A stretch of DNA of 35,235 nt from Cellvibrionales bacterium UBA1963 (lineage in GTDB: Bacteria; Pseudomonadota; Gammaproteobacteria; Pseudomonadales; UBA7434). Under the pieces are notes generated by a model. The model did no database searches. It saw only the letters and a list, made by a program, of their open reading frames with translations, and was not told where the DNA came from. Both the position numbers and the translations under genes were made by a program. Each line of letters starts with the position of its first letter. Within the stretch, counting starts at the first letter, position 1. The DNA lies in the NCBI GenBank assembly GCA_002336035.1, contig DDED01000153.1, positions 37,513 to 72,747 on the forward strand. Reading direction: 5' to 3'. Below are positions 1 through 8,751 of this stretch, one piece after another.

Positions 1-184
1 GAACCACCTCATGACGCACATAAATAGGAGCGCCGAACACATCAAGTGCTCTATTAACGATGTCGATGGCACGATCAACACCCGCACAAAACCCTCTGGG
101 GTTGGCCAGCGTTACATTGGCTGAACTTGCGATCAGAGACGGGGCATCCTGGTTAAATACGGTTGGCTTAATGGGGTCTGTCAT
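1..184 (-). CDS. ispH: IspH, 4-hydroxy-3-methylbut-2-enyl diphosphate reductase (5' part only)
   Basis: IspH is the iron-sulfur enzyme that performs the last step of the methylerythritol phosphate pathway, reducing HMBPP to isopentenyl and dimethylallyl diphosphate. Only the first 61 codons lie in the window. After a 24-residue lead-in the protein reads LANPRGFCAGVDRAI and then PIYVRHEVV, the conserved IspH N-terminus, including the first cluster-ligand cysteine in GFCAG. The lead-in is longer than in E. coli, where the conserved block begins almost at residue 1. No later Met is available before the motif, so the ATG at 184 is the best start. That ATG overlaps the TGA of fkpB (ATGA), so translation is probably coupled. 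The gene runs off the left edge. Confidence 0.95.
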   Translation of the reverse strand, partial: MTDPIKPTVFNQDAPSLIASSANVTLANPRGFCAGVDRAIDIVNRALDVFGAPIYVRHEVV

Positions 185-654
185 TGATTTTCCACGCTAA
201 TCACATGCACATCAAAAATAATATCATGGCCTGCCAACGGGTGATTGAAATTAACATACACAGCTTCTGACTCTACCCGATCAACGACCCCCGCTAGCTC
301 ACCGTTGCCCGCATCAGCAAAGGTAAGCATTAAACCTGCTGCTAGACTGTCGGGCTGATCAGCCACCATAGGTTCTATTTCATGGCGACGGAAACGATGA
401 ATGTTTTCAGGATTGGCAACACCAAAAGCTGACTCGGCAGGTATCGTCGTGGTCTTTTTTTCACCGGCTTTAAGGCCGAACATAGACTGCTCAAAAGCCT
501 CAAACATATTGCCGTCACCAACAACAAAGTCAACCGGCGATGCATCGAAGTTAGTATCAATCACGACACCTGACTCTAATCTTAGTGCGAAATGCAATAA
601 TACTCGACTGCGCTCACCCACGCCTGTTACTGGAATAGTTTGGTCATTCTTCAT
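181..654 (-). CDS. fkpB: FKBP-type peptidyl-prolyl cis-trans isomerase, FkpB/SlpA type
   Basis: A 157-residue SlpA-like FKBP-domain protein, expected to catalyse proline isomerisation in the cytoplasm. The sequence shows the family signatures: a strand ending GVVIDTNF, the segment FEQSMFGLKAGEKKT, SAFGVANPENI, and the C-terminal VNFNHPLAGHDIIFDV, which is nearly invariant in SlpA proteins. The frame is open 18 codons further upstream. I place the start at the ATG at 654 because GAGAG lies 7 nt before it and the N-terminus then matches family length. It overlaps the end of lspA by 11 bp and its own stop overlaps the ispH start. The lspA-fkpB-ispH order is widespread in gammaproteobacteria. Confidence 0.93.
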   Translation of the reverse strand: MKNDQTIPVTGVGERSRVLLHFALRLESGVVIDTNFDASPVDFVVGDGNMFEAFEQSMFGLKAGEKKTTTIPAESAFGVANPENIHRFRRHEIEPMVADQPDSLAAGLMLTFADAGNGELAGVVDRVESEAVYVNFNHPLAGHDIIFDVHVISVENQ

Positions 655-1150
655 CAACAGACTCTCGCTTATCATCAAAATACATGTCCAACAACATAAA
701 GAAAGCACCTATTGTTATCGCTGCATCAGCCACATTAAAGGCAGGAAAATAGTGGCCTTCATAGTAAAAAAGCACAAAGTCGACCACCTTGCCCAATAAA
801 ACACGGTCGATGAGATTACCAATAGCACCGCCTAAAATACAACTTAAAGCGACCAATAAGCACACTTGATGACGCTCTAATCGGCTAATCCAGACAATAA
901 GCACAACACTCACTAGCGAAGAGATTGCCGTAAACAGCCACCGTTGCCAACCCCCAGCATCACTTAGAAAGCTCCATGCTGCTCCCTCATTATAAACCAA
1001 GGTCAAATCAAAGAATGGCAATAGCTGTAATCGTTGCGTCTCGAAAAAACTGACTTGCACCCAATATTTTGTCAGTTGATCGAGCACAATAATGAACAGC
1101 ACGAACAAATAATAATGCCTGATACTTAAACCAATATGACTTATCTTCAT
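644..1150 (-). CDS. lspA: Prolipoprotein signal peptidase (signal peptidase II)
   Basis: LspA is the inner-membrane aspartyl protease that removes signal peptides from lipid-modified prolipoproteins. The 168-residue product has four hydrophobic segments (about 13-28, 70-88, 96-114 and 137-155). It carries VYNEGAAWSF near residue 52 and the two catalytic aspartates, D115 in GNLIDR and D142 in FNVADAAI. Length and motif spacing match E. coli. Its ATG shares one base with the ileS stop (TAATG), which implies translational coupling; its 3' end overlaps fkpB by 11 bp. Confidence 0.96.
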   Translation of the reverse strand: MKISHIGLSIRHYYLFVLFIIVLDQLTKYWVQVSFFETQRLQLLPFFDLTLVYNEGAAWSFLSDAGGWQRWLFTAISSLVSVVLIVWISRLERHQVCLLVALSCILGGAIGNLIDRVLLGKVVDFVLFYYEGHYFPAFNVADAAITIGAFFMLLDMYFDDKRESVDEE

Positions 1151-3984
1151 TAGGCGAACAGCCTCAATTCACCTACACCCTCGACATTTTCAACGCAACG
1201 CTGGCAAAGTTCCGGATGATCGTCCATATGTCCGACTTCGCTTGTGTGATGCCAACACCGGACACATTTCTTATGTTCGCTTTTACTTACCGACAACGAC
1301 AAATCTGCCAATTCTGTTGCAATCGCTGAAGAAGGCGATGGCCGATCACTGATAATAGTCACTGCCGATGCAATCAATATAAACCGCAACTCGTCGCCAA
1401 CTCGTATAAGCTGAGCGGCTAATTGCTCTCCTGCATAAAGCGTGATGTTAGCTTCGAGCGAACCACCAATTAGCCCCTTAGCTCGCTCGGCCTCTAACGC
1501 CTTATTGACCGCCTCTTTTACCTTGCATAAGGTATTCATAAGTTCGGTTTCTTGCTTATCATTATCTAATAAATGAGTGACACCCGCGTATACCTCTTCG
1601 ATAAATATATTATTACTGCGCTGCCCTGGAATATTCTCGTGTAACTCATCAGCTGTAAACGATAAAATTGGCGCTATCCAACGAGTGAAGGCTTCAATAA
1701 TATGAAATAAGGCAGTCTGGGCAGAACGACGAGCTAAGCTGTTTTCCTGACAGGTATACTGACGGTCTTTAATAATATCAAGATAAATGCTGCCCAACTC
1801 AACCACGCAAAAGTTATGTAATTTTTGATAAATAGTATGCAATTGATACTCATTGTAAGCAGTCAGAATTTCTTCTTGTAACTCATACGCACGAGTAATA
1901 ATCCATCGATCTAATAACAACAAATTGTCATCATCAATCAAATCTTGTGTTGGATCAAAGCCATCTAGATTTGACAATAAAAATCGAGCCGTGTTGCGTA
2001 TACGTCGATAGGAATCGGAAACTCTTTTTAAAATCTCACTCGACACACTCATTTCGCCACTGAAATCAGTTGCTGCCACCCACAACCGCAACACATCAGC
2101 GCCTAGTTCATTCATAACGGTTTGTGGGGCGACAATGTTGCCCTGTGACTTAGACATTTTTTTGCCTTGGGCGTCAACCACAAAACCGTGAGTGAGCACC
2201 GCTTTATATGGAGGTAACCCCGTCATGGCGATAGAAGTTTTTAATGACGATTGGAACCAACCACGGTGCTGATCTGAGCCCTCTAAATAAAGGTCAGCTG
2301 GAAAAGATAGACCCTCAGTATTTTTTAACACCGAATAATGCGTCACCCCTGAGTCAAACCAGACATCGAGGGTATCACTTACTTTAGTGTATTGATCAGC
2401 CTCAGCTCCCAGCAATTCGGCAGGGTCTAGGTCAAACCAAGCGTCGATGCCCTTTTGTTCTATCTTCTCTGCCACCTCAGCTATTAAACGGGAGCTCTCT
2501 GGATGAATTTCTTGAGTGACTTTGTTAACAAATAAAGTTATCGGAACACCCCAAGTCCGTTGACGAGAAATGCACCAATCGGGACTACTTTCTAACATTC
2601 CATTAATTCGAGCATAACCCCAGTCAGGAATCCATTGCACCCCCTCAACTGCCGCCTTAACCTTTGTCAGTAAATCCTGCTCTGACATACCAATAAACCA
2701 CTGTGGTGTTGCACGGTAAATTAACGGTGTCTTAGTTCGCCAACAATGCGGATAACTGTGATGGATTGTTTCAACTGCGCATAGCCGCTGCTGTTGCTGC
2801 AATGTGTCGATAATAGCTTGCTCAACCTTATACACATGTTGCCCAGCAAACAGCGGCGTACTTTCTTGATAAACGCCATTATCGGCGACTAAGTTTAAAG
2901 TTCCTAAATCATACTTTTTACCAACCATAAAATCATCGACACCATGATCGGGCGCGGTATGAACACATCCGGTTCCTGCTTCAGTGGTCACATGATCACC
3001 TAAAATGAGTGGTACCTGCTTATCATAAAAAGGATGCTGAAGAATCAACCCTTCTAATGCAGCGCCTTCACAGTGTCCCACGACTCTGAACGCGTCAACT
3101 TTGAATCGGCGAAGAGCGGATTCATGCAAGGCTTCGGCCATTAGCAAACGTTGCTGACTGCCATTCAATTCACATTCAACCACAACGTAATCTAATTCAG
3201 GATGCAAGCAGACCGCCTGATTTGCTGGCAACGTCCAAGGTGTTGTCGTCCAAATCACAACACTGACAGGACCTACACCTTCGAGATTGGGCACAGCGTC
3301 AATCAGTTTATCCTCGGCAACGATAGAAAAAGCTACATCGATCGAAAACGAATCCTTATCTTGGTATTCAACTTCAGCTTCTGCTAAAGCCGAACCACCG
3401 ACGACACTCCAATACACTGGTTTAAAACCTCGAACTAAATGACCATTATCAATAATCTTTGCTAAAGATCTAACAATGTCAGCTTCAGTTTTGAAGTTCA
3501 TGGTTAAGTAAGGGTTTTGCCAATCACCAAGCACACCTAAACGAATAAAATCTTTTCGCTGTCCGTCAACTTGACGGGCCGCATAATCACGACATTTTTG
3601 ACGAAAGACTTGATGGTCAACTTTAACACCTGCCTTACCAATCTTAGTCTCGACTTTATGCTCAATAGGTAAACCATGACAATCCCAGCCTGGCACATAG
3701 GGCGCATCAAAACCCTGCAACGTTTTCGATTTAATAATAATATCTTTTAAAATCTTATTGACTGAATGACCAATATGAATGTCACCATTGGCATAGGGGG
3801 GGCCATCATGCAAAATAAATTTTTCACGATTAGCAAATTTAGCGCGTATTTGGCCGTAAACATCGGCTTTGTTCCATGACTTCAATCGCTCGGGTTCGCG
3901 CTGAGCAAGGTTGGCTTTCATAGCAAACGAAGTCTTTGGCAAGTTTAACGTATGCTTGTATTGGTTCTTAGTATCGTCACTCAT
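1150..3984 (-). CDS. ileS: Isoleucyl-tRNA synthetase
   Basis: A class I aminoacyl-tRNA synthetase that charges tRNA-Ile in the cytoplasm, with an editing domain against valine. It is 944 residues, close to the 938 of E. coli. HIGH is at residues 70-73 (in PYANGDIHIGH) and KMSKS at 609-613. The CP1 editing domain lies between them (for example VVIWTTTPWTLPANQAV and GTGCVHTAPDHGVDD). The C-terminal zinc finger has four cysteines, C907, C910, C927 and C930, so this is the bacterial zinc-finger type and not the mupirocin-resistant eukaryote-like form. It starts 17 bp after ribF and ends overlapping lspA by one base, in the conserved ribF-ileS-lspA order. Confidence 0.98.
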   Translation of the reverse strand: MSDDTKNQYKHTLNLPKTSFAMKANLAQREPERLKSWNKADVYGQIRAKFANREKFILHDGPPYANGDIHIGHSVNKILKDIIIKSKTLQGFDAPYVPGWDCHGLPIEHKVETKIGKAGVKVDHQVFRQKCRDYAARQVDGQRKDFIRLGVLGDWQNPYLTMNFKTEADIVRSLAKIIDNGHLVRGFKPVYWSVVGGSALAEAEVEYQDKDSFSIDVAFSIVAEDKLIDAVPNLEGVGPVSVVIWTTTPWTLPANQAVCLHPELDYVVVECELNGSQQRLLMAEALHESALRRFKVDAFRVVGHCEGAALEGLILQHPFYDKQVPLILGDHVTTEAGTGCVHTAPDHGVDDFMVGKKYDLGTLNLVADNGVYQESTPLFAGQHVYKVEQAIIDTLQQQQRLCAVETIHHSYPHCWRTKTPLIYRATPQWFIGMSEQDLLTKVKAAVEGVQWIPDWGYARINGMLESSPDWCISRQRTWGVPITLFVNKVTQEIHPESSRLIAEVAEKIEQKGIDAWFDLDPAELLGAEADQYTKVSDTLDVWFDSGVTHYSVLKNTEGLSFPADLYLEGSDQHRGWFQSSLKTSIAMTGLPPYKAVLTHGFVVDAQGKKMSKSQGNIVAPQTVMNELGADVLRLWVAATDFSGEMSVSSEILKRVSDSYRRIRNTARFLLSNLDGFDPTQDLIDDDNLLLLDRWIITRAYELQEEILTAYNEYQLHTIYQKLHNFCVVELGSIYLDIIKDRQYTCQENSLARRSAQTALFHIIEAFTRWIAPILSFTADELHENIPGQRSNNIFIEEVYAGVTHLLDNDKQETELMNTLCKVKEAVNKALEAERAKGLIGGSLEANITLYAGEQLAAQLIRVGDELRFILIASAVTIISDRPSPSSAIATELADLSLSVSKSEHKKCVRCWHHTSEVGHMDDHPELCQRCVENVEGVGELRLFA

Positions 3985-4001
3985 AAATACAACTTCAATC
4001 C

Positions 4002-4967
4002 TTATTGGCTTGGGTGAGAAAAATAATTTCTCGCGGTACTCACGTCTCGATGAATTTGGGTTTTTAATAAATCCAATGAATCAAACCTTTTCTCATCTCG
4101 TATCTTTTCACGAAATCTTACTTCTATACGGTTACCGTATATGTCTTGATCAAAGTCCAGTAGGTGCACTTCTAAAATCGCTTTTATAGAATCATCAACA
4201 GTCGGTCGACAGCCAACATTTGCCACCCCAGGCAACCATGTCTTATTATCAGTGCCTATTGCAACTTCTACGGTATAGACACCTGACATTGCCGCTCTTA
4301 ATCGATGTAACTCAACATTCGCAGTAGGCACGCCTAACTGACGGCCCAATTGCTGACCATAAACTACTTTTCCTGCAATGCTATAAGGCCTTGCCAGCAA
4401 ATTTTCAGCCTCAGAAAATTCACCTAATTCCAACAACTCTCGAATTCGTGTGCTGGATACGCGCTGACTATTAAAAGCTAAAGTGGCGGTATCCTCAACG
4501 CTAAAATCATGCTTAATGGCTAAACGTGCTAATAAATCAAAATCACCACCGCCGTCTCGACCAAAACGAAGATCATCGCCAACCACAATATGTCTCGCAT
4601 TCAAATGCTTGACAAAAACTCTCTCAATGAATTCTGTAGCTTCCATATTTCGCATAGCATCATTAAATCGAACTAAAATGACACGGTCGATACCTAACGC
4701 AGCCATACCCTCAAATTTTTCGCGGAAGCTCATTAATCTTGGCGGCGCGGCTAATGGAGAAAAGTATTCGCGCGGCAATGGTTCTAAGGTTACGACCACA
4801 GAGGGCAGACCAACTTCTGCAGCACGAAATCTCAAATGATTGAGCACCGATTGGTGGCCTCGATGCAGTCCATCAAAAGCACCAATAGTCAATACGGTTC
4901 CCGCCTGGCCGGACGCTGAACGCCCATGACTAGGTTTTAAATTATGAATACCACGAACTAGCTCCAC
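4002..4967 (-). CDS. ribF: Bifunctional riboflavin kinase / FAD synthetase
   Basis: RibF makes FMN from riboflavin and then FAD. The N-terminal adenylyltransferase domain shows LTIGAFDGLHRGHQ at about residues 26-39. The C-terminal flavokinase domain shows GVPTAN starting at residue 212, then GVYTVEV. The frame is open to a TTG at 4979, but I choose the GTG at 4967. GGAG lies 6 nt before it, and the protein then begins with ELVRGIHNL from residue 2, aligning with E. coli RibF (M-K-LIRGIHNL). That gives 321 residues, against 313 in E. coli. A TATAAT hexamer lies about 70 bp upstream. The GTG call is an inference from the RBS and alignment. Confidence 0.95.
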   Translation of the reverse strand: MELVRGIHNLKPSHGRSASGQAGTVLTIGAFDGLHRGHQSVLNHLRFRAAEVGLPSVVVTLEPLPREYFSPLAAPPRLMSFREKFEGMAALGIDRVILVRFNDAMRNMEATEFIERVFVKHLNARHIVVGDDLRFGRDGGGDFDLLARLAIKHDFSVEDTATLAFNSQRVSSTRIRELLELGEFSEAENLLARPYSIAGKVVYGQQLGRQLGVPTANVELHRLRAAMSGVYTVEVAIGTDNKTWLPGVANVGCRPTVDDSIKAILEVHLLDFDQDIYGNRIEVRFREKIRDEKRFDSLDLLKTQIHRDVSTARNYFSHPSQ

Positions 4968-5034
4968 ACACCTCTCCAACGCCGCGATGGTCTTGACTGC
5001 AATGTCGCAATCTCAACAACCGTGATAGCCATTA

Positions 5035-5063
5035 ATTATATACTGAGATAGCAAGAAAAAACT
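5035..5063 (-). promoter_or_regulatory. Candidate internal promoter before ribF
   Basis: On the minus strand a perfect TATAAT (complement of 5035-5040) lies in the 130-bp gap between murJ and ribF. The -35 position at 17-bp spacing falls in a T-rich stretch with little similarity to TTGACA. This could start a ribF-ileS-lspA-fkpB-ispH transcript independent of pyrB-murJ. It rests on one good hexamer only. Confidence 0.35.
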
Positions 5064-5097
5064 GCCTTTTAACAACCGATCACAGCCTGCATCAAAT

Positions 5098-6777
5098 TTA
5101 TACTGGCGGCTTGAAATCGACCGCCCTTACACCCATTAGCCACAATGCTAAGCCATAGCTGAAAAAACCAGAAAAAATTATAGTCACTAAATAGCTACTT
5201 CGAGTCAACCAGCTTCCCGTCAGCCATAATTGCTCCGTAGGTAATAGCGGCAAGAGTACTGCCAGCATAAAAGCAACCGCGCAGACAATTCTTAACAATA
5301 AACGCCAATAATTTGCGGATAATAAGCGTACTCGCTCCCCGCAGGACCCACTGACTAAGAGGGCATCATCCCTCACAAGCCCTCGGTACAGCAATGCTGC
5401 ATTTAACCATGCCGACAAACTGGTCGCCAACGCCAAACCAACATGACCTAGCTGAAAGTTATCATGCAATAAATAGACAAAAATAAGGTTAAAAATCATG
5501 TTAGCTACCATTGCAATAATGCCAACCTTGACGGGTGTTTTCATATCTTGACGAGCAAAAAACCCTGTCGCCAATACCTTAATTGCCATAAAAGCCGTGA
5601 GCCCTAAACTATAAGCCTGAAGACTTAAGGCCGCCATGCTCACATCAATTGCGGTCATTGCTTGGTATTGAAAAAGAGTAAATAAAATAGGCGCCGCCAG
5701 CAACCACAAACCAACCGTCGCAGGAACCGCTACCACAGTGATAGAACGCAAAGCCCACTCTAAAGTTTCACGAAACTGGGTCGCCGAGGCGGCTAAGTGA
5801 GCCCGCTCGTCCGTATCGCTTTTCACCGTTAATTTTTGCAGTTGAAGTCGAGACAAACTGGGCAAAATCACAGTGGCAATAGCGATGCCAAATACACCTA
5901 ACGGTAACTCTACAAGGCGGTCTGAATAATACAACCATGAAACGCTGCCAGTCGGTAAAAACGAGGCCAGCACCGTATCCAACAATAAATTAATCTGACT
6001 CACTGAAACGCCAAAGATTGCCGGCAACATCAGCAGCGCAATTTTTTTCACACCCGCATGCTTTGTATCCCATCGAGGCTTAGGCAAACGGTCTAATTGA
6101 TGTAAAAAAGGCAACTGAAATAACAGCTGCAGGCAACCTGCAAATAATACTGCCCAAGCCAAGGCATAAACAGGCGTTGTAAAAAAGGGGGTTGCAAATA
6201 AGGCAAAACCAATTAATGATAAATTCAGCAGCACGGGGGTAAATGCTGGCACAACAAAACGATCATAACTATTCAAAATGGCGCCAGCAAAGCCTGTCAT
6301 AGAGATCAACAATAAGTAAGGGAACGTAATCCGTAACATGTGCTCAGTCATAGCAAGCTTTTCTGGCTGATGAATAAAGCCAGGAGCAAACAACATGGTA
6401 ACTAATGGTGACGCCATGACCACAAGGCCAACCAGCATCAATAAAGAACCGCCTAAGACACCACACGCAGCGTTAATTAAGCTTTTAACGGCCGCAATAT
6501 TACCGTTCGATTCATATTGTTCACGATATTCGGACAAGACAGGAACAAATGCCTGAGCAAAAGCACCTTCAGCAAATAAACGGCGTAAAAATTGTGGAAT
6601 TTTAAAAGCGACAAAAAATGCATCGGCGAAACCAGTGGCCCCGACAGTAATGGCAATAACAACATCACGAACCAAGCCTAAGACTCTAGATATGAGTGTC
6701 ATTACGCTCACAATAAAACTGGAGCCCAATAAGTTTTTTGGGAACCGAGAGCTTTCGTCTACCTGAGAATCACGCAT
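5098..6777 (-). CDS. murJ: Lipid II flippase MurJ (MviN family)
   Basis: MurJ belongs to the MOP exporter superfamily and flips lipid II across the inner membrane, supplying the periplasmic synthases encoded further right in this window. The 559-residue product has the MviN N-terminal signature: SRVLGLVRDVVIAITVGA, then FADAFFVAFKIPQFLRRLFAEGAFAQAFVPVLSEY. Many hydrophobic helices follow, consistent with 14 membrane spans. Its N-terminus is about 15 residues longer than in E. coli; the ATG at 6777 has only a weak upstream purine stretch. It follows pyrB by 49 bp and precedes ribF. In many relatives murJ is preceded by divergent rpsT; no rpsT is present here. Confidence 0.96.
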   Translation of the reverse strand: MRDSQVDESSRFPKNLLGSSFIVSVMTLISRVLGLVRDVVIAITVGATGFADAFFVAFKIPQFLRRLFAEGAFAQAFVPVLSEYREQYESNGNIAAVKSLINAACGVLGGSLLMLVGLVVMASPLVTMLFAPGFIHQPEKLAMTEHMLRITFPYLLLISMTGFAGAILNSYDRFVVPAFTPVLLNLSLIGFALFATPFFTTPVYALAWAVLFAGCLQLLFQLPFLHQLDRLPKPRWDTKHAGVKKIALLMLPAIFGVSVSQINLLLDTVLASFLPTGSVSWLYYSDRLVELPLGVFGIAIATVILPSLSRLQLQKLTVKSDTDERAHLAASATQFRETLEWALRSITVVAVPATVGLWLLAAPILFTLFQYQAMTAIDVSMAALSLQAYSLGLTAFMAIKVLATGFFARQDMKTPVKVGIIAMVANMIFNLIFVYLLHDNFQLGHVGLALATSLSAWLNAALLYRGLVRDDALLVSGSCGERVRLLSANYWRLLLRIVCAVAFMLAVLLPLLPTEQLWLTGSWLTRSSYLVTIIFSGFFSYGLALWLMGVRAVDFKPPV

Positions 6778-6826
6778 AAACTGGCCATCAAATGACTTTA
6801 ATCTGCATTTTTATTTTGACAATAAC

Positions 6827-7843
6827 TTACTGAAAACGACTGCCCGTGTACCAGTTAACATTTCTTGCTGACTTGTCAACTAATTTGACCACGTCAAGCA
6901 CTAAGGCAAACAAAGCCATCCTTAGCACTACACCGTTATCAGTCTGGCGAAAAATCGCCAAATTAGGATTTTCATTTAAGTCGCTGTCTAATTCATTAGC
7001 CTCGGCACGAGAATCACGCGGCAAGGGATGCATAATCACTGTATTCGGTTCACAGTGTTTAGTGTATACCGATTGATTTAGACGAAATTTACCCCGATAA
7101 AGATCAGCCTCTTCCTGCGAAATAAATCGCTCTTCCTGAATGCGCGTGGAGTAAACGATATCGACATGAGCAATACTCGAAGCCAAATCATCTGAGATAG
7201 TGACACGATGATTGGCTGAACGAAGCAATTCCACCAACTCAACTGGCATCTGCAGAGCATTAGGAGACACCAACTGTAAATCAATATTTTTGTAAGAGCA
7301 CAATAATTTCGCTAAGGAGTGAACCGTGCGGCCGTGTTTTAAATCACCAATCATACCGATTCTTAACCCATCGAGACCTCGACCACTGGCTTTCAACTCC
7401 TTTTCTATGGTGTATAAATCTAACAGTGCTTGCGTTGGATGCTCATTTGCACCATCGCCGCCATTAATAACCGGCACTCGACTGGCTGTTGCAAACTCAC
7501 TCACTGAGCCCTTAGCTGGATGCCGCATGGCGATAATATCGCTATAGCCGCTTAGCACTCGAGCCGTATCATAAAGGGACTCACCTTTAGCAAGTGCTGA
7601 ATTCTCAAAGCCTGTGGTCTCCCTGACTTCACCGCCAAGAAGATTAAATGCACACCCAAAACTGACTCGAGTCCGCGTACTCGGCTCAAAAAACATATTG
7701 CCTAATATGGCGCCGTCAAGAACCTTGGTGACTTGATGACGGTGAGCAAAAGGCTCCATCATTCTTGCCACTGAAAAAATACGGTCAATATCAGCACGTT
7801 CGAACTGATCAATTGATAAAATATGACTCCCAATGAAGTCCAT
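6827..7843 (-). CDS. pyrB: Aspartate carbamoyltransferase, catalytic chain
   Basis: PyrB condenses carbamoyl phosphate with aspartate, the first committed step of pyrimidine synthesis. Visible motifs are the carbamoyl-phosphate loop FFEPSTRTR (residues 51-59), then NGGDGANEHPTQALLDLYT, GDLKHGRTVHSLAKLL and IMHPLPRDSRAEANELD. The frame is open to a TTG at 7861. The ATG at 7843 is preferred because GGAG sits 8 nt before it and MDFIGSHILSIDQ matches the start of the approximately 339-residue gammaproteobacterial PyrB subgroup. No pyrI regulatory chain and no pyrC-like partner lies next to it, so allosteric control of the E. coli kind cannot be inferred. Its placement directly upstream of murJ is unusual. 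Confidence 0.95.
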   Translation of the reverse strand: MDFIGSHILSIDQFERADIDRIFSVARMMEPFAHRHQVTKVLDGAILGNMFFEPSTRTRVSFGCAFNLLGGEVRETTGFENSALAKGESLYDTARVLSGYSDIIAMRHPAKGSVSEFATASRVPVINGGDGANEHPTQALLDLYTIEKELKASGRGLDGLRIGMIGDLKHGRTVHSLAKLLCSYKNIDLQLVSPNALQMPVELVELLRSANHRVTISDDLASSIAHVDIVYSTRIQEERFISQEEADLYRGKFRLNQSVYTKHCEPNTVIMHPLPRDSRAEANELDSDLNENPNLAIFRQTDNGVVLRMALFALVLDVVKLVDKSARNVNWYTGSRFQ

Positions 7844-7960
7844 CGAGCACGCTCCACTCAAATGATTGCCTTGAATTAACGATCTTCAATAAGCAATTGG
7901 TTAACACAAATGCATAACTACCTACCTAAGTCTAAACCCAGTAGATAAGGAGGCCAAGCC

Positions 7961-8005
7961 TTGAACGCGTCGACTGTCATTATTGCCCAACAGAATGGTC
8001 TTTAA
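7961..8005 (+). other. Very short TTG reading frame with a strong Shine-Dalgarno
   Basis: AAGGAGG at 7947-7953 lies 7 nt before TTG at 7961, followed by 14 sense codons (M-NASTVIIAQQNGL if initiated) and TAA. The frame runs through the left arm and most of the loop of the inverted repeat at 7979-8015. It could be a leader peptide, the remnant 5' end of a lost gene (in relatives pilB-pilC-pilD often precede coaE), or chance. I do not recognise the peptide. Confidence 0.25.
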
Positions 8006-8015
8006 TGGCAATAAT
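7979..8015. repeat. Perfect 9-bp inverted repeat in the pyrB/coaE divergent region
   Basis: ATTATTGCC at 7979-7987 is exactly repeated in inverse at 8007-8015 (GGCAATAAT), with a 19-nt centre. No T-tract follows on either strand, so it is not a simple intrinsic terminator. It lies between the divergent pyrB and coaE genes and could be an operator or an mRNA stem-loop. Confidence 0.5.
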
Positions 8016-8069
8016 TACTCATCTAACACGAATAAATAGAGCAAACTATGGATTTCTTGTCTGAAGTCA

Positions 8070-8098
8070 TTGCTGTTGATGGATCAAAACCATAAAAT
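8070..8098 (+). promoter_or_regulatory. Candidate coaE promoter
   Basis: TTGCTG (8070-8075), a 17-bp spacer and TAAAAT (8093-8098, five of six consensus bases) lie 35 bp before the coaE ATG. Spacing and position fit a sigma-70 promoter; the -35 is weak. If real, the TTG mini reading frame at 7961-8005 is outside the coaE leader. Confidence 0.4.
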
Positions 8099-8133
8099 TA
8101 AACCGAACTTATACCAATAGGACAATCACATCA

Positions 8134-8751
8134 ATGCTAATCATAGGACTAACAGGCGGTATAGGTAGCGGGAAAACCGCTGCAGCAAAAAAATTCTCTT
8201 CGTTACATGTTACCGTAATCAATGCTGATACCGTCGCTAGAGAGATAGTTGCGTCTGGCTCTGAGGCCTTAGCCGCTATCGAGCAGAAATTTGGCCCAGA
8301 CATATTACTTGCCAATGGCGATTTAGACCGAAGCCAACTGAGACATATGATTTTCGCTGATCCCGAGGCAAAGATCTGGCTAGAAAGCTTAACACACCCG
8401 CTAATAGGCGTGCGTATATTTGAGCAATTAAACCAACCACATAAAAAAGGCGAAGCCAATTATCGCATTCTTGAATCCCCACTACTATTAGAAACCAGTC
8501 AACGGCAATTGACTGCGCGTATATGCCTAATTGATGTGCCAACTAAAATACAACTGGAAAGGACCATGGCCAGAGACAACAATACTGAGCAACAAGTGCT
8601 CGCAATCATGGCAAGCCAGATGGACGGTGAAAAAAAGCGCTTATTGGCTGATGACGTGATCAATAATAGCGACAATTTAGACGAACTGCATCGACAAGTT
8701 GAATCTATGCATGAGCGTTATCAGGCACTGGCAAAAGAGATGCAATTATGA
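8134..8751 (+). CDS. coaE: Dephospho-CoA kinase
   Basis: CoaE phosphorylates the 3' hydroxyl of dephospho-CoA with ATP, the final step of coenzyme A synthesis. The 205-residue protein opens with the P-loop GLTGGIGSGKT (residues 5-15), then has VINADTVARE around residues 28-37. The conserved DPEAKIWLESLTHPLI follows in the middle, and VPTKIQLERTMARDN in the lid region. Length matches E. coli (206). AGGA lies 11 nt before the ATG. The TGA overlaps the yacG start (ATGA). It is divergent from pyrB. The pil genes that often precede it in relatives are absent. Confidence 0.97.
   Translation: MLIIGLTGGIGSGKTAAAKKFSSLHVTVINADTVAREIVASGSEALAAIEQKFGPDILLANGDLDRSQLRHMIFADPEAKIWLESLTHPLIGVRIFEQLNQPHKKGEANYRILESPLLLETSQRQLTARICLIDVPTKIQLERTMARDNNTEQQVLAIMASQMDGEKKRLLADDVINNSDNLDELHRQVESMHERYQALAKEMQL

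Noticed and set aside
401..799. 132-codon plus-strand frame opposite fkpB and lspA
   Set aside because: Antisense to two well-supported genes with overlapping ends; no domain visible.
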